Positions 25,723 through 34,943 are shown, counted from the stretch's first letter. The stretch: 64,000 nucleotides of DNA from Pseudooceanicola sp. (GCF_029213205.1 NZ_JARGNH010000003.1:145858-209857), one strand, 5' to 3'. The notes: a model not told the origin generated them from the sequence alone. Numbers and translations: made by a program.

Positions 25723-26445
25723 TCAGACCACAACAGTGCCGTCAGCCACCGCGCGGGCCACAGCATGGATGGTGGAAGTGGCGCCGAGCTTGACCCGGGC
25801 CGAGCGCAGGTGGTCGCGCAACGTGTGTTCCGAGATGTTGAGCCGTTGCGCCGCCTTGGCCCGGCTGAGGCCGCGGGCGATCAATGAAATCACATCGATT
25901 TCACGCGGCGTCAGGGCGCGCGGCTGATTGTGTTCGGCCGCTGTCAGACGCCTTGCCTGCATATGGAAGTCGCGGGCGATGAGTTCGATATCGGGGCGCC
26001 GATCAGCGACGAAAATCGCCCAGGCGTTGTCGTCACATTCCATATGGGCCGACAAGATCGCGAATTCGCCATGCGGGCCATGGATCGGCACCGACAGCGC
26101 TTGCGGGGACAGGCCATGGGCGCTCGATTGCGCCAGAAATTCACGGGCCATGTGGTCGTTCAAATACAGGGATTTCCAATTCCGCGTCTCGAATTCATGG
26201 ATCAGGCTGCGGGCGATCGGATTGCTCCGATCCTGGCCGGTCGACAGATACCAATCGATCCAGGCCTGGCTGTAGGTCTGGACGCTCACCGGTTTGCCGG
26301 GGGCGTTGAACCAACGGTACGACAAATCATCCAGGCCAAGATGGTCACGGGCCAAGAGCACTGCAGATTGCAATGCTGCGAAACTATCCGCGTTCGAAAT
26401 TGCGCATCTTAGGGCGCTGATTGGCGATATCCGCAACACCTTCAT
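25723..26445 (-). CDS. LuxR-family transcriptional regulator with autoinducer-binding-like domain
   Basis: A 240-residue regulator. The N-terminal domain (about 20-160) has the layout of autoinducer-binding domains: LDDLSYRWFN, SQAWIDWYLSTG and LSVPIHGPHGEFA. The C-terminal LuxR helix-turn-helix (about 170-232) reads LTPREIDVISLIARGLSRAK followed by AAQRLNISEHTLRDHLRSAR. No luxI synthase lies in the window, so it is an orphan (solo) receptor or a divergent one. I start at MKVLRISPI (26445). Its first 62 bases overlap the small gene upstream in another frame. Confidence 0.88.
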   Translation of the reverse strand: MKVLRISPISALRCAISNADSFAALQSAVLLARDHLGLDDLSYRWFNAPGKPVSVQTYSQAWIDWYLSTGQDRSNPIARSLIHEFETRNWKSLYLNDHMAREFLAQSSAHGLSPQALSVPIHGPHGEFAILSAHMECDDNAWAIFVADRRPDIELIARDFHMQARRLTAAEHNQPRALTPREIDVISLIARGLSRAKAAQRLNISEHTLRDHLRSARVKLGATSTIHAVARAVADGTVVV

Positions 26446-26590
26446 TTTCGCCTCGATCCTCTGCTCGCGGCGTCTGGCTTGACGCAGCCTGTGCCGCCGC
26501 CTCAATATGGGCGGCCACATCGGCGAGCCCATGCTCGACCGCATAGCGTCGGACGTCTGACAATACGTCGATGATCCATTTGTGTTTCAT
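26384..26590 (-). CDS. Small conserved-looking protein overlapping the luxR gene
   Basis: A 68-residue protein starting MKHKWIIDVLSDVRRYAVEH, then GLADVAAHIEAAAQAASS. I recall short proteins with a similar start upstream of LuxR-type regulators in other Rhodobacterales. Its last 62 bases overlap the luxR start in a different frame, which ties their translation. The first half looks like two amphipathic helices. A palindrome lies 33 bases upstream. It might modulate the regulator; that is inference. Confidence 0.65.
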   Translation of the reverse strand: MKHKWIIDVLSDVRRYAVEHGLADVAAHIEAAAQAASSQTPRAEDRGENEGVADIANQRPKMRNFERG

Positions 26591-26622
26591 GACCGCTACC
26601 ATCCGAAAGTCTTAATGGAAGT

Positions 26623-26641
26623 TATTAACAGGCCGTTAATA
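26623..26641. promoter_or_regulatory. Palindromic candidate operator upstream of the small gene/luxR pair
   Basis: Perfect 7-bp arms TATTAAC / GTTAATA with a 5-base spacer (26623-26629, 26635-26641), in the AT-rich region before the minus-strand pair. It could be the site of the LuxR protein itself or of another regulator. Confidence 0.35.
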
Positions 26642-26751
26642 GCGTAGGCGTCAATACATGTTTCAGGGGAAATGAAGTTTTATCAACACCCTCTTTTCGG
26701 GGGGTGCTGACATGTTCAAGTGCCTGCGATGATAGGATTTAACCAAAAAGT

Positions 26752-26788
26752 AACGCCCCCGATATCATTTAATTGATTCGGGGGCGTT
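26752..26788 (-). terminator. Terminator of ccr
   Basis: A perfect 11-bp stem AACGCCCCCGA / TCGGGGGCGTT (26752-26762, 26778-26788). On the minus strand it is followed by ACTTTTT. It lies 27 bases beyond the ccr stop. A second hairpin, CACCC / GGGTG, lies near 26686-26705. Confidence 0.75.
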
Positions 26789-26814
26789 GAATTTTCTCTA
26801 GTCGGAATTAGGGG

Positions 26815-28101
26815 CTATTTGCCCGCTTCGACAACATCCTCGACCGTGCGCAGGCCGGTGCGTGGCGATTGCACCAGAACCGCCATATTGCCGGGCTTGT
26901 GTTGATTGCGCAGCATTTTCAGATGCGCCGCCGGGATTTCATCCCAGGGGAACACTTCGGACATGCAGGGATCAATCCGGCGTTCCAGCATCAGCTTGTT
27001 GGCCGCCGCCGCCTGTTTCAGATGGGCGAAATGCGAGCCCTGAATGCGCTTCTGGTTCATCCAGACATAGCGGGCGTCCATCGTCAGATTGTAGCCGGTG
27101 GTGCCGGCACAGATCACCACCATGCCGCCCTTTTTGCAGACAAAGGTCGAAACCGGGAACGTCGCCTCGCCGGGATGTTCAAAGACCATGTCGACGTTCA
27201 CGCCCTTGCCGGTGATGTCCCAGATCGCCTTGCCGAATTTGCGGACTTCGCCAAACCAGGTTTTGTATTCCTCACTGTTGACGACAGGGAGCTGCCCCCA
27301 ACAGTTGAAATCCTTGCGGTTGATCACACCCTTGGCGCCCAGATCCATGACGAATTCGCGTTTGTCTTCGTCCGAGATCACGCCGATGGCATTGCCGCCC
27401 GCCGCATTGATCAGCTGGATCGCAAAGGATCCCAGACCACCGGAAGCGCCCCAGACCAGAACGTTTTGGCCAGGTTTCAGCTCATGCGGGTGATGGCCGA
27501 ACAGCATCCGATAAGCGGTGGCCAGGGTCAGCGTGTAGCAGCCGGATTCTTCCCAGGTCAGGTGCTTCGGACGCGGCATCAGCTGCTGCGCCTGGACATT
27601 GGTAAATTGCGCGAATGAGCCGTCGGGGGTCTCATAGCCCCAGATCCGCTGGCTGGGCGAGAACATCGGGTCGCCGCCGTTGCATTCCTCGTCGTCGCCA
27701 TCGTCCTGGTTGCAGTGGATCACCACCTCGTCGCCGACTTTCCAGCGCTTGACCTTGTCGCCAACCGCCCAGACCACGCCTGCGGCATCCGATCCGGCGA
27801 TATGATACTCGGCCTTGTGCACGTCAAACGGGCTGATCGGAATGCCGAGCCCGGCCCAGACGCCGTTGTAATTGACCCCGGCGGCCATCACCATCACCAG
27901 CACTTCGTGGCTGTCCAGCACCGGGGTGTCGACCACCTCGACCTTAAAACTCTTGTCAGGTTCGCCATGCCGGTCGCGGCGGATCGTCCAAGCATACATT
28001 TGCTTGGGCACATGGCCCATCGGGGGCATTTCGCCGACTTCGTAAAGGTCTTTCTTGGGGGCGTCATACGCCGCGATGCCCGGTTCGTTATCGAGCGCCA
28101 T
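26815..28101 (-). CDS. ccr: Crotonyl-CoA carboxylase/reductase
   Basis: A 428-residue medium-chain reductase that carboxylates crotonyl-CoA to ethylmalonyl-CoA with NADPH, the key enzyme of the ethylmalonyl-CoA pathway for acetate and C1/C2 assimilation. Visible are AAGVNYNGVWAGLG, the CCR-typical acidic loop CNQDDGDDEECNGGDP, the NADPH site GASGGLGSFAIQL and RIQGSHFAHLKQA near the CO2 pocket. CAGGAGG lies 7 bases before ATG 28101. ecm lies across a divergent junction. Confidence 0.96.
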   Translation of the reverse strand: MALDNEPGIAAYDAPKKDLYEVGEMPPMGHVPKQMYAWTIRRDRHGEPDKSFKVEVVDTPVLDSHEVLVMVMAAGVNYNGVWAGLGIPISPFDVHKAEYHIAGSDAAGVVWAVGDKVKRWKVGDEVVIHCNQDDGDDEECNGGDPMFSPSQRIWGYETPDGSFAQFTNVQAQQLMPRPKHLTWEESGCYTLTLATAYRMLFGHHPHELKPGQNVLVWGASGGLGSFAIQLINAAGGNAIGVISDEDKREFVMDLGAKGVINRKDFNCWGQLPVVNSEEYKTWFGEVRKFGKAIWDITGKGVNVDMVFEHPGEATFPVSTFVCKKGGMVVICAGTTGYNLTMDARYVWMNQKRIQGSHFAHLKQAAAANKLMLERRIDPCMSEVFPWDEIPAAHLKMLRNQHKPGNMAVLVQSPRTGLRTVEDVVEAGK

Positions 28102-28251
28102 TGCAAGCCTCCTGCGTGGTTTATGCCGCGATGCAGAATCGCGAGGGGATGCCGCACCGAATATCGACCGATGCGCAACAATGCAATGCCAACCGCGTCA
28201 AAATTGTAATTTTATGACCGAGCAGGTGCAGAAAGTGGCGTGTCTGATGAT

Positions 28252-28665
28252 CTAGTGAAAGGCCAGGACCGCTCCGAGGATGATCAGCAAGAGCAGCGCG
28301 ATATTGCTCCGTCCCAAGAGGCGGGCCCGTGCCGCCGCCGCCGCATCGCCTGCGGCACCGGCGCGGGCTGCCCGGGTTGCCACGACAATCGACAGGACCA
28401 GCAGGGCGACCAGCAACAGCTTGCCCCAGAACCAGGCCGATTTGTCCCAGAGATCACCGAGACCGGCCAGCGCCGCCCCGGAAAAGATCAACAATCCAAT
28501 CGCCGCCCGACCGGTTTTCTGAATCACCGGCACCAGCGGCAGGATCGTCGTGCGCTGATCGACCGGCGTGCGCGCGATCTGCAACGCCAGCAGCGGACTG
28601 CCAAAAGTTGCGGCACCGCCCAGTGCCAGGGCGGCAAAATGCACAAACAGCATCAGGTCATACAT
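28252..28665 (-). CDS. Small four-helix membrane protein
   Basis: A 137-residue hydrophobic protein starting MYDLMLFVHFAALALGGAAT. Four helices are visible (about 4-25, 45-66, 72-92 and 115-135), joined by an Arg/Ala-rich loop (VVATRAARAGAAGDAAAAAR). I do not recognise a named family. I start it at ATG 28665; the open frame continues far upstream as an antisense shadow of ecm. It lies between ccr and ecm and could be cotranscribed with ccr, 150 bases downstream. Confidence 0.7.
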   Translation of the reverse strand: MYDLMLFVHFAALALGGAATFGSPLLALQIARTPVDQRTTILPLVPVIQKTGRAAIGLLIFSGAALAGLGDLWDKSAWFWGKLLLVALLVLSIVVATRAARAGAAGDAAAAARARLLGRSNIALLLLIILGAVLAFH

Positions 28666-28760
28666 GGATTTGTCCCATCCGGCCCGGTTTGGGCCTATCC
28701 TCACTGTCGCACCGGTGGCACGACTCGGGCAAGGGCTGGATTGCGCCGCAGCGCAGCACG

Positions 28761-28789
28761 TTGACATTGCCATAATCTGTCCGATATCT
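28761..28789 (+). promoter_or_regulatory. Predicted promoter of ecm
   Basis: A perfect -35 TTGACA (28761-28766) with ATATCT at 28784-28789 (17-base spacer), or GATATC with 16. Transcription would begin near 28796, 86 bases before the ecm ATG. Confidence 0.5.
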
Positions 28790-28881
28790 AGGCTTGCACG
28801 AAAGAATATTACCGACGCCTTGCCGTCGATGACATGCCGCCGATAACAAGATGCCACCGATATGATGACGGAGCGACTGCC

Positions 28882-30849
28882 ATGACCGATACCAAAAAGG
28901 ACAAGCCCTGGCTGTTCCGCACCTATTCCGGCCATTCGACCGCAGCGGCGTCCAATGAACTTTACCGCACCAACCTGAAGCGCGGCCAGACCGGGCTGTC
29001 GGTGGCTTTCGATCTGCCGACCCAGACCGGCTATGACAGCGATCATGTGCTGGCGCGCGGTGAGGTCGGCAAGGTCGGTGTGCCGATTGGCCATCTCGGT
29101 GACATGCGCCAGCTGTTCGATCAGATCCCGCTGGCCGAGATGAACACCTCGATGACCATCAACGCCACCGCGCCCTGGCTGCTGGCGCTCTATATTGCCG
29201 TGGCCGAAGAGCAGGGCGCGGAGCCTGCGCAATTGCAAGGCACGGTGCAGAACGATCTGATCAAGGAATATCTGTCGCGCGGCACCTATATCTGCCCGCC
29301 GGCGCCCAGCCTCAAGATGATCGCGGATGTGGCCGAATATTGCTATCTTGAGGTGCCGAAATGGAACCCGATGAACGTCTGTTCCTACCACCTGCAAGAG
29401 GCGGGTGCGACGCCGGAACAGGAACTGGCCTATGCGCTGGCCACGGGCATCGCGGTGCTGGATGAATTGCGGCCCCGGGTCCCGGCCAAGGATTTCCCGA
29501 CCGTGGTCGGGCGGATTTCCTTCTTTGTGAACGCGGGCATCCGTTTTGTCACCGAGATGTGCAAGATGCGTGCCTTTGTCGATCTCTGGGATGAGATCTG
29601 TGCCGAACGCTATGGCGTCGAGGATCCGAAATTCCGCCGCTTCCGCTATGGGGTGCAGGTGAACAGCCTCGGCCTGACCGAGCAGCAGCCGGAAAACAAC
29701 GTCTATCGCATCCTGCTGGAAATGCTGGCGGTGACGCTGTCCAAGAAGGCCCGGGCGCGGGCGGTGCAATTGCCCGCCTGGAACGAGGCGTTGGGTCTGC
29801 CGCGGCCTTGGGACCAGCAATGGTCGCTGAGGATGCAGCAGATCATGGCCTATGAGACCGACCTCCTGGAATATGACGACCTCTTTGACGGCAACCCGGC
29901 GGTGGACCGCAAGGTGGCAGAGTTGAAGGCGGCGGCGCGGGCCGAGCTCAACAATCTCGACGCGATGGGGGGGGCGGTCTCGGCGATTGATTACATGAAG
30001 TCGCGGCTGGTTGAATCCAACGCCGAACGGGTGAACCGGATCGAGACCGAAGAGACCGTGGTGGTCGGGGTGAACCGCTGGACCGAGGCCGAAACCTCGC
30101 CCTTGCTGGGATCAGACGGCGGCATCATGACCGTCGATCCGGCGGTCGAGGCGGATCAGGTTGCCCGGCTGAACGCCTGGCGTGCGGCGCGCGATCCGGC
30201 GGCGGTCGAATCGGCGCTGGCGGCGCTGCGGGCGGCGGCGGCGGCGGGCGACAATGTCATGCCAGCCTCGATCGCAGCGGCCAAAGCCGGGGTGACCACC
30301 GGCGAATGGGCCGCGCAGATGCGCAGCGTGCATGGCGAATATCGCGGCCCGACCGGCGTTGCGGCGGGCATGTCGAACAAGACCGAAGGGCTGGAAGAGA
30401 TCCGCGATGCGGTGGATCTGGTCAGTGATCGGCTGGGTCGGCGGCTGAAATTCGTGATCGGCAAGCCGGGGTTGGATGGTCATTCCAACGGCGCCGAGCA
30501 GATCGCCTTTCGTGCCCGCGATTGCGGCATGGATATCGACTATGCCGGTATTCGCCTGACCCCGGAAGAGATCGTCGCCAAGGCGAAATCCGAAGCCGCG
30601 CATGTGGTCGGGCTGTCGATCCTGTCCGGCAGCCATATGCCGCTGGTCGAGGATGTGCTGGTGCGGATGCGTGCCGCCGGGCTGGGCCATATTCCGGTGA
30701 TCGTCGGTGGCATCATCCCGGAGGCGGATGCGGCGCAGATGTTGTCGCAGGGGGTGGCCAAGGTCTATACGCCGAAAGATTTCGTGCTGAATGCGATCAT
30801 GATGGATGTGGTGGCGCTGGCCGATCCGACGGCGGTGGCCGCCGAATAG
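28882..30849 (+). CDS. ecm: Ethylmalonyl-CoA mutase
   Basis: A 655-residue B12-dependent mutase that turns ethylmalonyl-CoA into methylsuccinyl-CoA. The large N-terminal barrel (about 1-500) starts with KPWLFRTYSGHSTAAASNEL and FDLPTQTGYDSD, which mark this branch of acyl-CoA mutases. The C-terminal cobalamin domain (about 515-650) has the B12 base-off motif GKPGLDGHSNGAEQIA (DxHxxG as DGHSNG) and LSILSGSH. Length and the ccr neighbour favour Ecm over methylmalonyl-CoA mutase. ATG 28882 has only a weak ribosome site. Confidence 0.95.
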   Translation: MTDTKKDKPWLFRTYSGHSTAAASNELYRTNLKRGQTGLSVAFDLPTQTGYDSDHVLARGEVGKVGVPIGHLGDMRQLFDQIPLAEMNTSMTINATAPWLLALYIAVAEEQGAEPAQLQGTVQNDLIKEYLSRGTYICPPAPSLKMIADVAEYCYLEVPKWNPMNVCSYHLQEAGATPEQELAYALATGIAVLDELRPRVPAKDFPTVVGRISFFVNAGIRFVTEMCKMRAFVDLWDEICAERYGVEDPKFRRFRYGVQVNSLGLTEQQPENNVYRILLEMLAVTLSKKARARAVQLPAWNEALGLPRPWDQQWSLRMQQIMAYETDLLEYDDLFDGNPAVDRKVAELKAAARAELNNLDAMGGAVSAIDYMKSRLVESNAERVNRIETEETVVVGVNRWTEAETSPLLGSDGGIMTVDPAVEADQVARLNAWRAARDPAAVESALAALRAAAAAGDNVMPASIAAAKAGVTTGEWAAQMRSVHGEYRGPTGVAAGMSNKTEGLEEIRDAVDLVSDRLGRRLKFVIGKPGLDGHSNGAEQIAFRARDCGMDIDYAGIRLTPEEIVAKAKSEAAHVVGLSILSGSHMPLVEDVLVRMRAAGLGHIPVIVGGIIPEADAAQMLSQGVAKVYTPKDFVLNAIMMDVVALADPTAVAAE

Positions 30850-30900
30850 GGGCGAGTCTGAATCGGGCGCAGTCTGTTGGCGGCGCGGTCTGGAGGACAG

Positions 30901-31176
30901 ATGCCGAGAGAATGCCGCAGGGTTCGGGTGACAGGCCGGGTGCAGGGCGTGGCGTTTCGCGCCTGGAGCCGGGGTCAGGCCAGAAAGCTGGGGCTGAGCG
31001 GCTGGGTGCGCAACGACGGCGACGGGTCGGTGTCGGCGCTGATCTGCGGCGACAGAGCGGCGCTCGAGGCGATGATCACCGCCTTCTGGCAGGGGCCGGG
31101 GGCCGCCGAGGTGCGCGATGTGCAGGTCGTCGCGGCGGCGCGTGCCGAGATCACCGGGTTTGAAATTCTGCGGTGA
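30901..31176 (+). CDS. acyP: Acylphosphatase
   Basis: A 91-residue acylphosphatase that hydrolyses carboxyl-phosphate mixed anhydrides. Both active-site motifs are present: GRVQGVAFRAWS with the catalytic Arg and GWVRNDGDGSV with the catalytic Asn. Full family length. GGAGGAC lies just before ATG 30901. It follows ecm by 51 bases and is likely cotranscribed; no metabolic link to the pathway is evident. Confidence 0.92.
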   Translation: MPRECRRVRVTGRVQGVAFRAWSRGQARKLGLSGWVRNDGDGSVSALICGDRAALEAMITAFWQGPGAAEVRDVQVVAAARAEITGFEILR

Positions 31177-31177
31177 T

Positions 31178-31199
31178 GGCGCCGGGTTTTCCCGGCGCC
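31178..31199 (+). terminator. Hairpin after acyP
   Basis: A perfect 9-bp stem GGCGCCGGG / CCCGGCGCC with a TTTT loop (31178-31199). No following T-run. Confidence 0.5.
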
Positions 31200-31235
31200 C
31201 AAGGGCCCGCCAATCCGGCCATTGAGGCCGGATCA

Positions 31236-31274
31236 GCGGGGGCCTCCGGCGGGAATATTTAAGGCAAGATGAAG
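31236..31274 (-). repeat. Dispersed TTCATCTTG/AAATATTC repeat, copy A
   Basis: On the minus strand: CTTCATCTTGCC, TTAAATATTCCC, then GCCGGAGGC. It lies between the convergent acyP and hydroxybutyryl-CoA dehydrogenase genes. The same core appears at 38164, 44611, 48320, 61152 and 61211. Confidence 0.75.
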
Positions 31275-31305
31275 CGCAGGGCGTTCTTGGTGCTCGGCGC
31301 TGTGA

Positions 31306-32181
31306 TCAACGGGTCGGCACCGGGCTGTCGCCACGGTAGTCGTAAAAGCCACGGTCGGTCTTGCGGCCCAGCCAACCGGCTTCGACATATTTGGTGAGCA
31401 GCGGGCAGGGCCGGTACTTGGTGTCTGCCAGACCGTCATGCAGCACGTTCATGATCGCCAGGCAGGTGTCGAGCCCGATGAAATCGGCCAGTTCCAGTGG
31501 CCCCATCGGGTGATTGGCGCCGAGTTTCAGCGCCTGGTCGATGGAGCGGACATTGCCGACACCCTCATAGAGCGTATAGACCGCCTCGTTGATCATCGGC
31601 ATCAGGATGCGGTTGACGATGAAGGCCGGGAAATCCTCGGCCGAGGCGGCGGTCTTGCCGATCCGTTCAACGATGCCGAGGCAGGTGGCGAAGGTCGCCT
31701 CATCGGTCTGGATGCCGCGGATCAGTTCGACCAGCTGCATCACCGGCACCGGGTTCATGAAATGAAAGCCCATGAAGCGTTCGGGCCGGTCGGTGCGGCT
31801 GGCCAGCCGGGTGATCGAGATCGACGAGGTGTTCGAGGTCAGGATGGTGTGGTCCTGCAGATGCGGCACCAGCTCGGCAAAGATCGCGTCCTTGATGGTT
31901 TCGCGCTCGGTTGCCGCTTCGATCACCAGGTCGGTCTGGCCGAGGTCGGTCAGGGTCAGGGTGGTGCCGATCCGCGCCATCGTCGCAGGGCTGTCGGCCT
32001 CGGAGATCAACCCGCGGCTGACCTGCCGGTCGAGGTTGCGCTTGATCAGCGCCATGGCGCTGTCCAGCGCATCCTGGTTCAGGTCAGTGAGCAGAACCTC
32101 ATAGCCCGCCAGGGCCATCACATGGGCAATGCCATTGCCCATTTGTCCGGCCCCGATCACGCCAATGCGCCCGATGTCCAT
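31306..32181 (-). CDS. 3-hydroxybutyryl-CoA dehydrogenase
   Basis: A 291-residue 3-hydroxyacyl-CoA dehydrogenase of the short soluble type. It opens with the NAD motif IGVIGAGQMGNGIAHVMALA. TSNTSSISITRLA and the catalytic FHFMNPVPVMQLVE segment follow, with NRILMPMINEA and the GANHPMGPLELADFIGLD region in the C-terminal domain. It interconverts acetoacetyl-CoA and 3-hydroxybutyryl-CoA, feeding butyrate or ethylmalonyl-CoA metabolism. GGGAGAG precedes ATG 32181; the frame is open to 32292 without support. Confidence 0.94.
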   Translation of the reverse strand: MDIGRIGVIGAGQMGNGIAHVMALAGYEVLLTDLNQDALDSAMALIKRNLDRQVSRGLISEADSPATMARIGTTLTLTDLGQTDLVIEAATERETIKDAIFAELVPHLQDHTILTSNTSSISITRLASRTDRPERFMGFHFMNPVPVMQLVELIRGIQTDEATFATCLGIVERIGKTAASAEDFPAFIVNRILMPMINEAVYTLYEGVGNVRSIDQALKLGANHPMGPLELADFIGLDTCLAIMNVLHDGLADTKYRPCPLLTKYVEAGWLGRKTDRGFYDYRGDSPVPTR

Positions 32182-32326
32182 GTTGCGGCTCTCCCCGTTT
32201 CTATGTCGGGCAAGCATACGCGGGGGCGGGGGCGGGCCACAAGGGCGGCAGGCCGCGCGGGTTAGGCGGGCGTTAGCAATTTTGCGCAACAACAGGCGCG
32301 GGTGAGGCGATTTGGCGGTGGGGTCG

Positions 32327-33190
32327 ATGACCTACGAGATGCGGCGCGACGAGGCGCTCGATTACTTTTCATATTGCTATGACGGATCGAAAAGCCGGTT
32401 TCGCGGGCCGCGCCGGCGGATCGAGGGCAATTACATTGCTTTCCTTGGCGGCACCGACACCTTTGGACGGTTCATTCCGCGGCCGTTCCCGGCGCTTGTC
32501 GAGGATCGGATCGGGGTGCCCTGCGTGAATTTCGGTCGGGTCAATTCCGGGGCCGATTCCTATCTGCAGGACGAGGTTGTGCTGGCGGCGATACGCCAGG
32601 CCCTGATCACCGTGCTGCAGGTGCCGGGGGCGCAGAATTTCAACAATCGCTATTATTCGGTGCATCCGCGCCGCAATGACCGGTTCCTCAAGGCGACGCC
32701 GTTGCTGCGCCAGACCTATCCGGATCTGGATCTGGCCGAGGTGAATTTCACCCGGCATCTGCTGCGCCTGCTGGCGTCGGGCGGCGGCGAGCGCTTTGCG
32801 CAGCTGGTGGTGGAACTGCAGCGCGCCTGGGTGGCGCGGATGTCCGAGCTGATCCGTCAGATCGACGGCCCGGTGCTGTTGCTCTGGCTGGCGGATCATC
32901 CGCCCTGTGATCCGCGCAGCGCGAGCGGGGGCAGTGCGAGCGGGGGGACACCGGATGCTTGGCGCGATCCGCTCTTCGTCACCGCGCCGATGGTGCAGGC
33001 GCTGACGCCACAACCGGCGGCAAATGTTCAGGTGGTGGTCAGCCCGGCGGCGTTGGCGGCGGGCGGCGCGGGCATGGTGTTTGGCGAGGCCGAGGCGGCA
33101 GTGGCGGCGGGGTTGTTGGGTCCGGCGGCGCATGTCGAGACGGCGGATGCCCTGGCGCCAATGTTGCGGGCGATGTTGGCCCCGGCCTAG
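32327..33190 (+). CDS. DUF6473 family protein
   Basis: A 287-residue protein that I assign to DUF6473 from ALDYFSYCYDGSKSRFRGPR and YIAFLGGTDTFGRFIPRPFP near the N terminus. The next segment, VNFGRVNSGADSY, recalls an SGNH-like layout. The enzyme activity, if any, is unknown. A low-complexity RSASGGSASGGTP stretch near residue 200 comes from a short tandem duplication. I start at ATG 32327; a TTG at 32312 is possible. A terminator follows. Confidence 0.7.
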   Translation: MTYEMRRDEALDYFSYCYDGSKSRFRGPRRRIEGNYIAFLGGTDTFGRFIPRPFPALVEDRIGVPCVNFGRVNSGADSYLQDEVVLAAIRQALITVLQVPGAQNFNNRYYSVHPRRNDRFLKATPLLRQTYPDLDLAEVNFTRHLLRLLASGGGERFAQLVVELQRAWVARMSELIRQIDGPVLLLWLADHPPCDPRSASGGSASGGTPDAWRDPLFVTAPMVQALTPQPAANVQVVVSPAALAAGGAGMVFGEAEAAVAAGLLGPAAHVETADALAPMLRAMLAPA

Positions 33191-33202
33191 CGCGAAAACG
33201 CG

Positions 33203-33228
33203 AACGGGCCCGACAGAGCGGGCCCGTT
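33203..33228. terminator. Bidirectional terminator between DUF6473 and etfA
   Basis: A perfect 10-bp stem AACGGGCCCG / CGGGCCCGTT with an ACAGAG loop (33203-33228), between converging genes. Confidence 0.7.
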
Positions 33229-33258
33229 CATCAGATCAAGTGACCGGGATCAGCCGGA

Positions 33259-34185
33259 TCAGAGCTTTTCAACCAGCTCCGGCACCGCGTCGAACAGATC
33301 GGCAACCAGACCGTAGTCGGCAACCTGGAAGATCGGCGCCTCTTCGTCCTTGTTGATCGCGACGATGACCTTGGAATCCTTCATCCCCGCGAGGTGCTGG
33401 ATCGCGCCGGAAATGCCGACGGCGACATAAAGGTCCGGTGCCACGACCTTGCCGGTCTGACCAACCTGCCAATCGTTCGGGGCATAGCCCGAATCGACCG
33501 CCGCACGCGAGGCGCCGACGGCGGCGCCCAGCTTGTCAGCCAGTTTTTCGATCAGGTTGAAGTTCTCTTCGGACCCGACGCCACGGCCGCCGGACACGAC
33601 GATCCCGGCCGAGGTGAGCTCGGGGCGGTCAGAGGCCGCGACCTTGTCTTCGAGCCATTCCGACAGGCCCGGATCGCCAGCGGTTGCGGTGGCTTCGACT
33701 GCGGCCGATCCACCGGTGCCCGCGACATCAAAGGTCGAGGTGCGGAAGGTGATGACCTTGGTCGCGTCCTTGGATTTCACCGTCTGGATCGCATTGCCCG
33801 CATAGACCGGACGTTCGAAGGTGTCGGCATCGATCACCGCGGTCACGTCGGTCAGGATCATCACGTCAAGCAGCGCGGCAACGCGCGGCAGGATGTTCTT
33901 GGCGTCGGTGGTGGCGGGGGCGGCGATGTGGCTGTAGTCACCGGCCAGCGACACGATCAGCGCCGCGACGGGTTCGGCCAGGCGATGACCATAGAGCGCG
34001 TCTTCGGCGACCAGCACCTTGGACACACCGGCAATCGTCGCCGCCTCTTTGGCGGCATCGGCAGCCGAGGCCCCGGCACAGAGCAAGGTGACATCGCCCA
34101 GGGCTTTGGCGCCGGTCACAGCCTTGGCGGTGGCGTCCATCGCCAGCGCGCCATCATTCACTTCGGCAAGCAGAAGAACGGCCAT
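33259..34185 (-). CDS. etfA: Electron transfer flavoprotein alpha subunit
   Basis: A 308-residue subunit that holds FAD. The N-terminal domain starts [14 protein letters not shown]. The C-terminal FAD domain has [37 protein letters not shown] and [12 protein letters not shown], the full ETF alpha signature. With EtfB it carries electrons from acyl-CoA and related dehydrogenases, such as dimethylglycine dehydrogenase, to ETF:quinone oxidoreductase. Its ATG shares one base with the etfB stop (TAATG), and AGGGGA lies 7 bases upstream. Confidence 0.96.
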   Translation of the reverse strand: MAVLLLAEVNDGALAMDATAKAVTGAKALGDVTLLCAGASAADAAKEAATIAGVSKVLVAEDALYGHRLAEPVAALIVSLAGDYSHIAAPATTDAKNILPRVAALLDVMILTDVTAVIDADTFERPVYAGNAIQTVKSKDATKVITFRTSTFDVAGTGGSAAVEATATAGDPGLSEWLEDKVAASDRPELTSAGIVVSGGRGVGSEENFNLIEKLADKLGAAVGASRAAVDSGYAPNDWQVGQTGKVVAPDLYVAVGISGAIQHLAGMKDSKVIVAINKDEEAPIFQVADYGLVADLFDAVPELVEKL

Positions 34186-34943
34186 TACACGATCCCCTTC
34201 TCTTTGAGTTTGGCAATCAGCGTGTCCACGTCAGGCACCATTTCACCGGCTTTGCGGGTTTCCGGTTCGGTCGTCTTGACGATTTCCAAACGCGGGCTGA
34301 CATCGACGCCATAATCGGCCGCGGTCTTTTCATCCAGCGGCTTTTTCTTGGCCTTCATGATGTTGGGCAGCGAGGCGTAGCGCGGTTCGTTCAGCCGCAG
34401 GTCTGCGGTGATGATCGCGGGCAGCTTGACCTTGATGGTCTGCAGGCCGCCGTCGACTTCACGCGTTACGGAGGCGGTGTCGCCTTCGACATTCAGGTCG
34501 TTGGCGAATGTCGCCTGCGCCCAGCCGGTCAGCGCCGCCAGCATCTGGCCGGTGGCGTTCATGTCGTTGTCGATCGCCTGTTTCCCGGCAATGACCAGGC
34601 CCGGCGCTTCTTCGTCGATCACGGCCTTGAGGATTTTCGCAACCGCGAGCGGTTCGATATCCTGATGCACGTCATCGGCGGCAACAACCAGGATCGCGCG
34701 GTCCGCGCCCATGGCCAAGGCCGTGCGCAGGGTTTCCTGCGCCTGTTTCACGCCGATCGAGACGACGATGATCTCTTCGGCCTTTCCGGCCTCTTTCAGG
34801 CGGATCGCCTCTTCGACGGCGATTTCGTCGAATGGGTTCATCGACATCTTGACGTTGGCGAGATCGACACCGCTGCCGTCCGATTTGACACGGACCTTCA
34901 CGTTATAGTCGATCACACGTTTGACAGGCACAAGCACCTTCAT
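34185..34943 (-). CDS. etfB: Electron transfer flavoprotein beta subunit
   Basis: A 252-residue subunit that binds AMP. It starts [20 protein letters not shown] and has the beta-subunit signature [14 protein letters not shown] [20 protein letters not shown] near residue 40. [19 protein letters not shown] is also intact, written here in part. AAAGGAGA precedes ATG 34943. It is the first gene of the etfBA operon. The junk-like extension of the frame to 35105 has no support. Confidence 0.96.
   Translation of the reverse strand: MKVLVPVKRVIDYNVKVRVKSDGSGVDLANVKMSMNPFDEIAVEEAIRLKEAGKAEEIIVVSIGVKQAQETLRTALAMGADRAILVVAADDVHQDIEPLAVAKILKAVIDEEAPGLVIAGKQAIDNDMNATGQMLAALTGWAQATFANDLNVEGDTASVTREVDGGLQTIKVKLPAIITADLRLNEPRYASLPNIMKAKKKPLDEKTAADYGVDVSPRLEIVKTTEPETRKAGEMVPDVDTLIAKLKEKGIV

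Noticed and set aside
25723..26445. Quorum-sensing luxR/luxI pair
   Set aside because: No luxI-like synthase lies next to the regulator; only a solo receptor can be supported.
28666..29820. Upstream extension of the small membrane protein frame on the minus strand
   Set aside because: It is antisense to ecm and has shadow composition; the real protein begins at the hydrophobic MYDLMLF segment.
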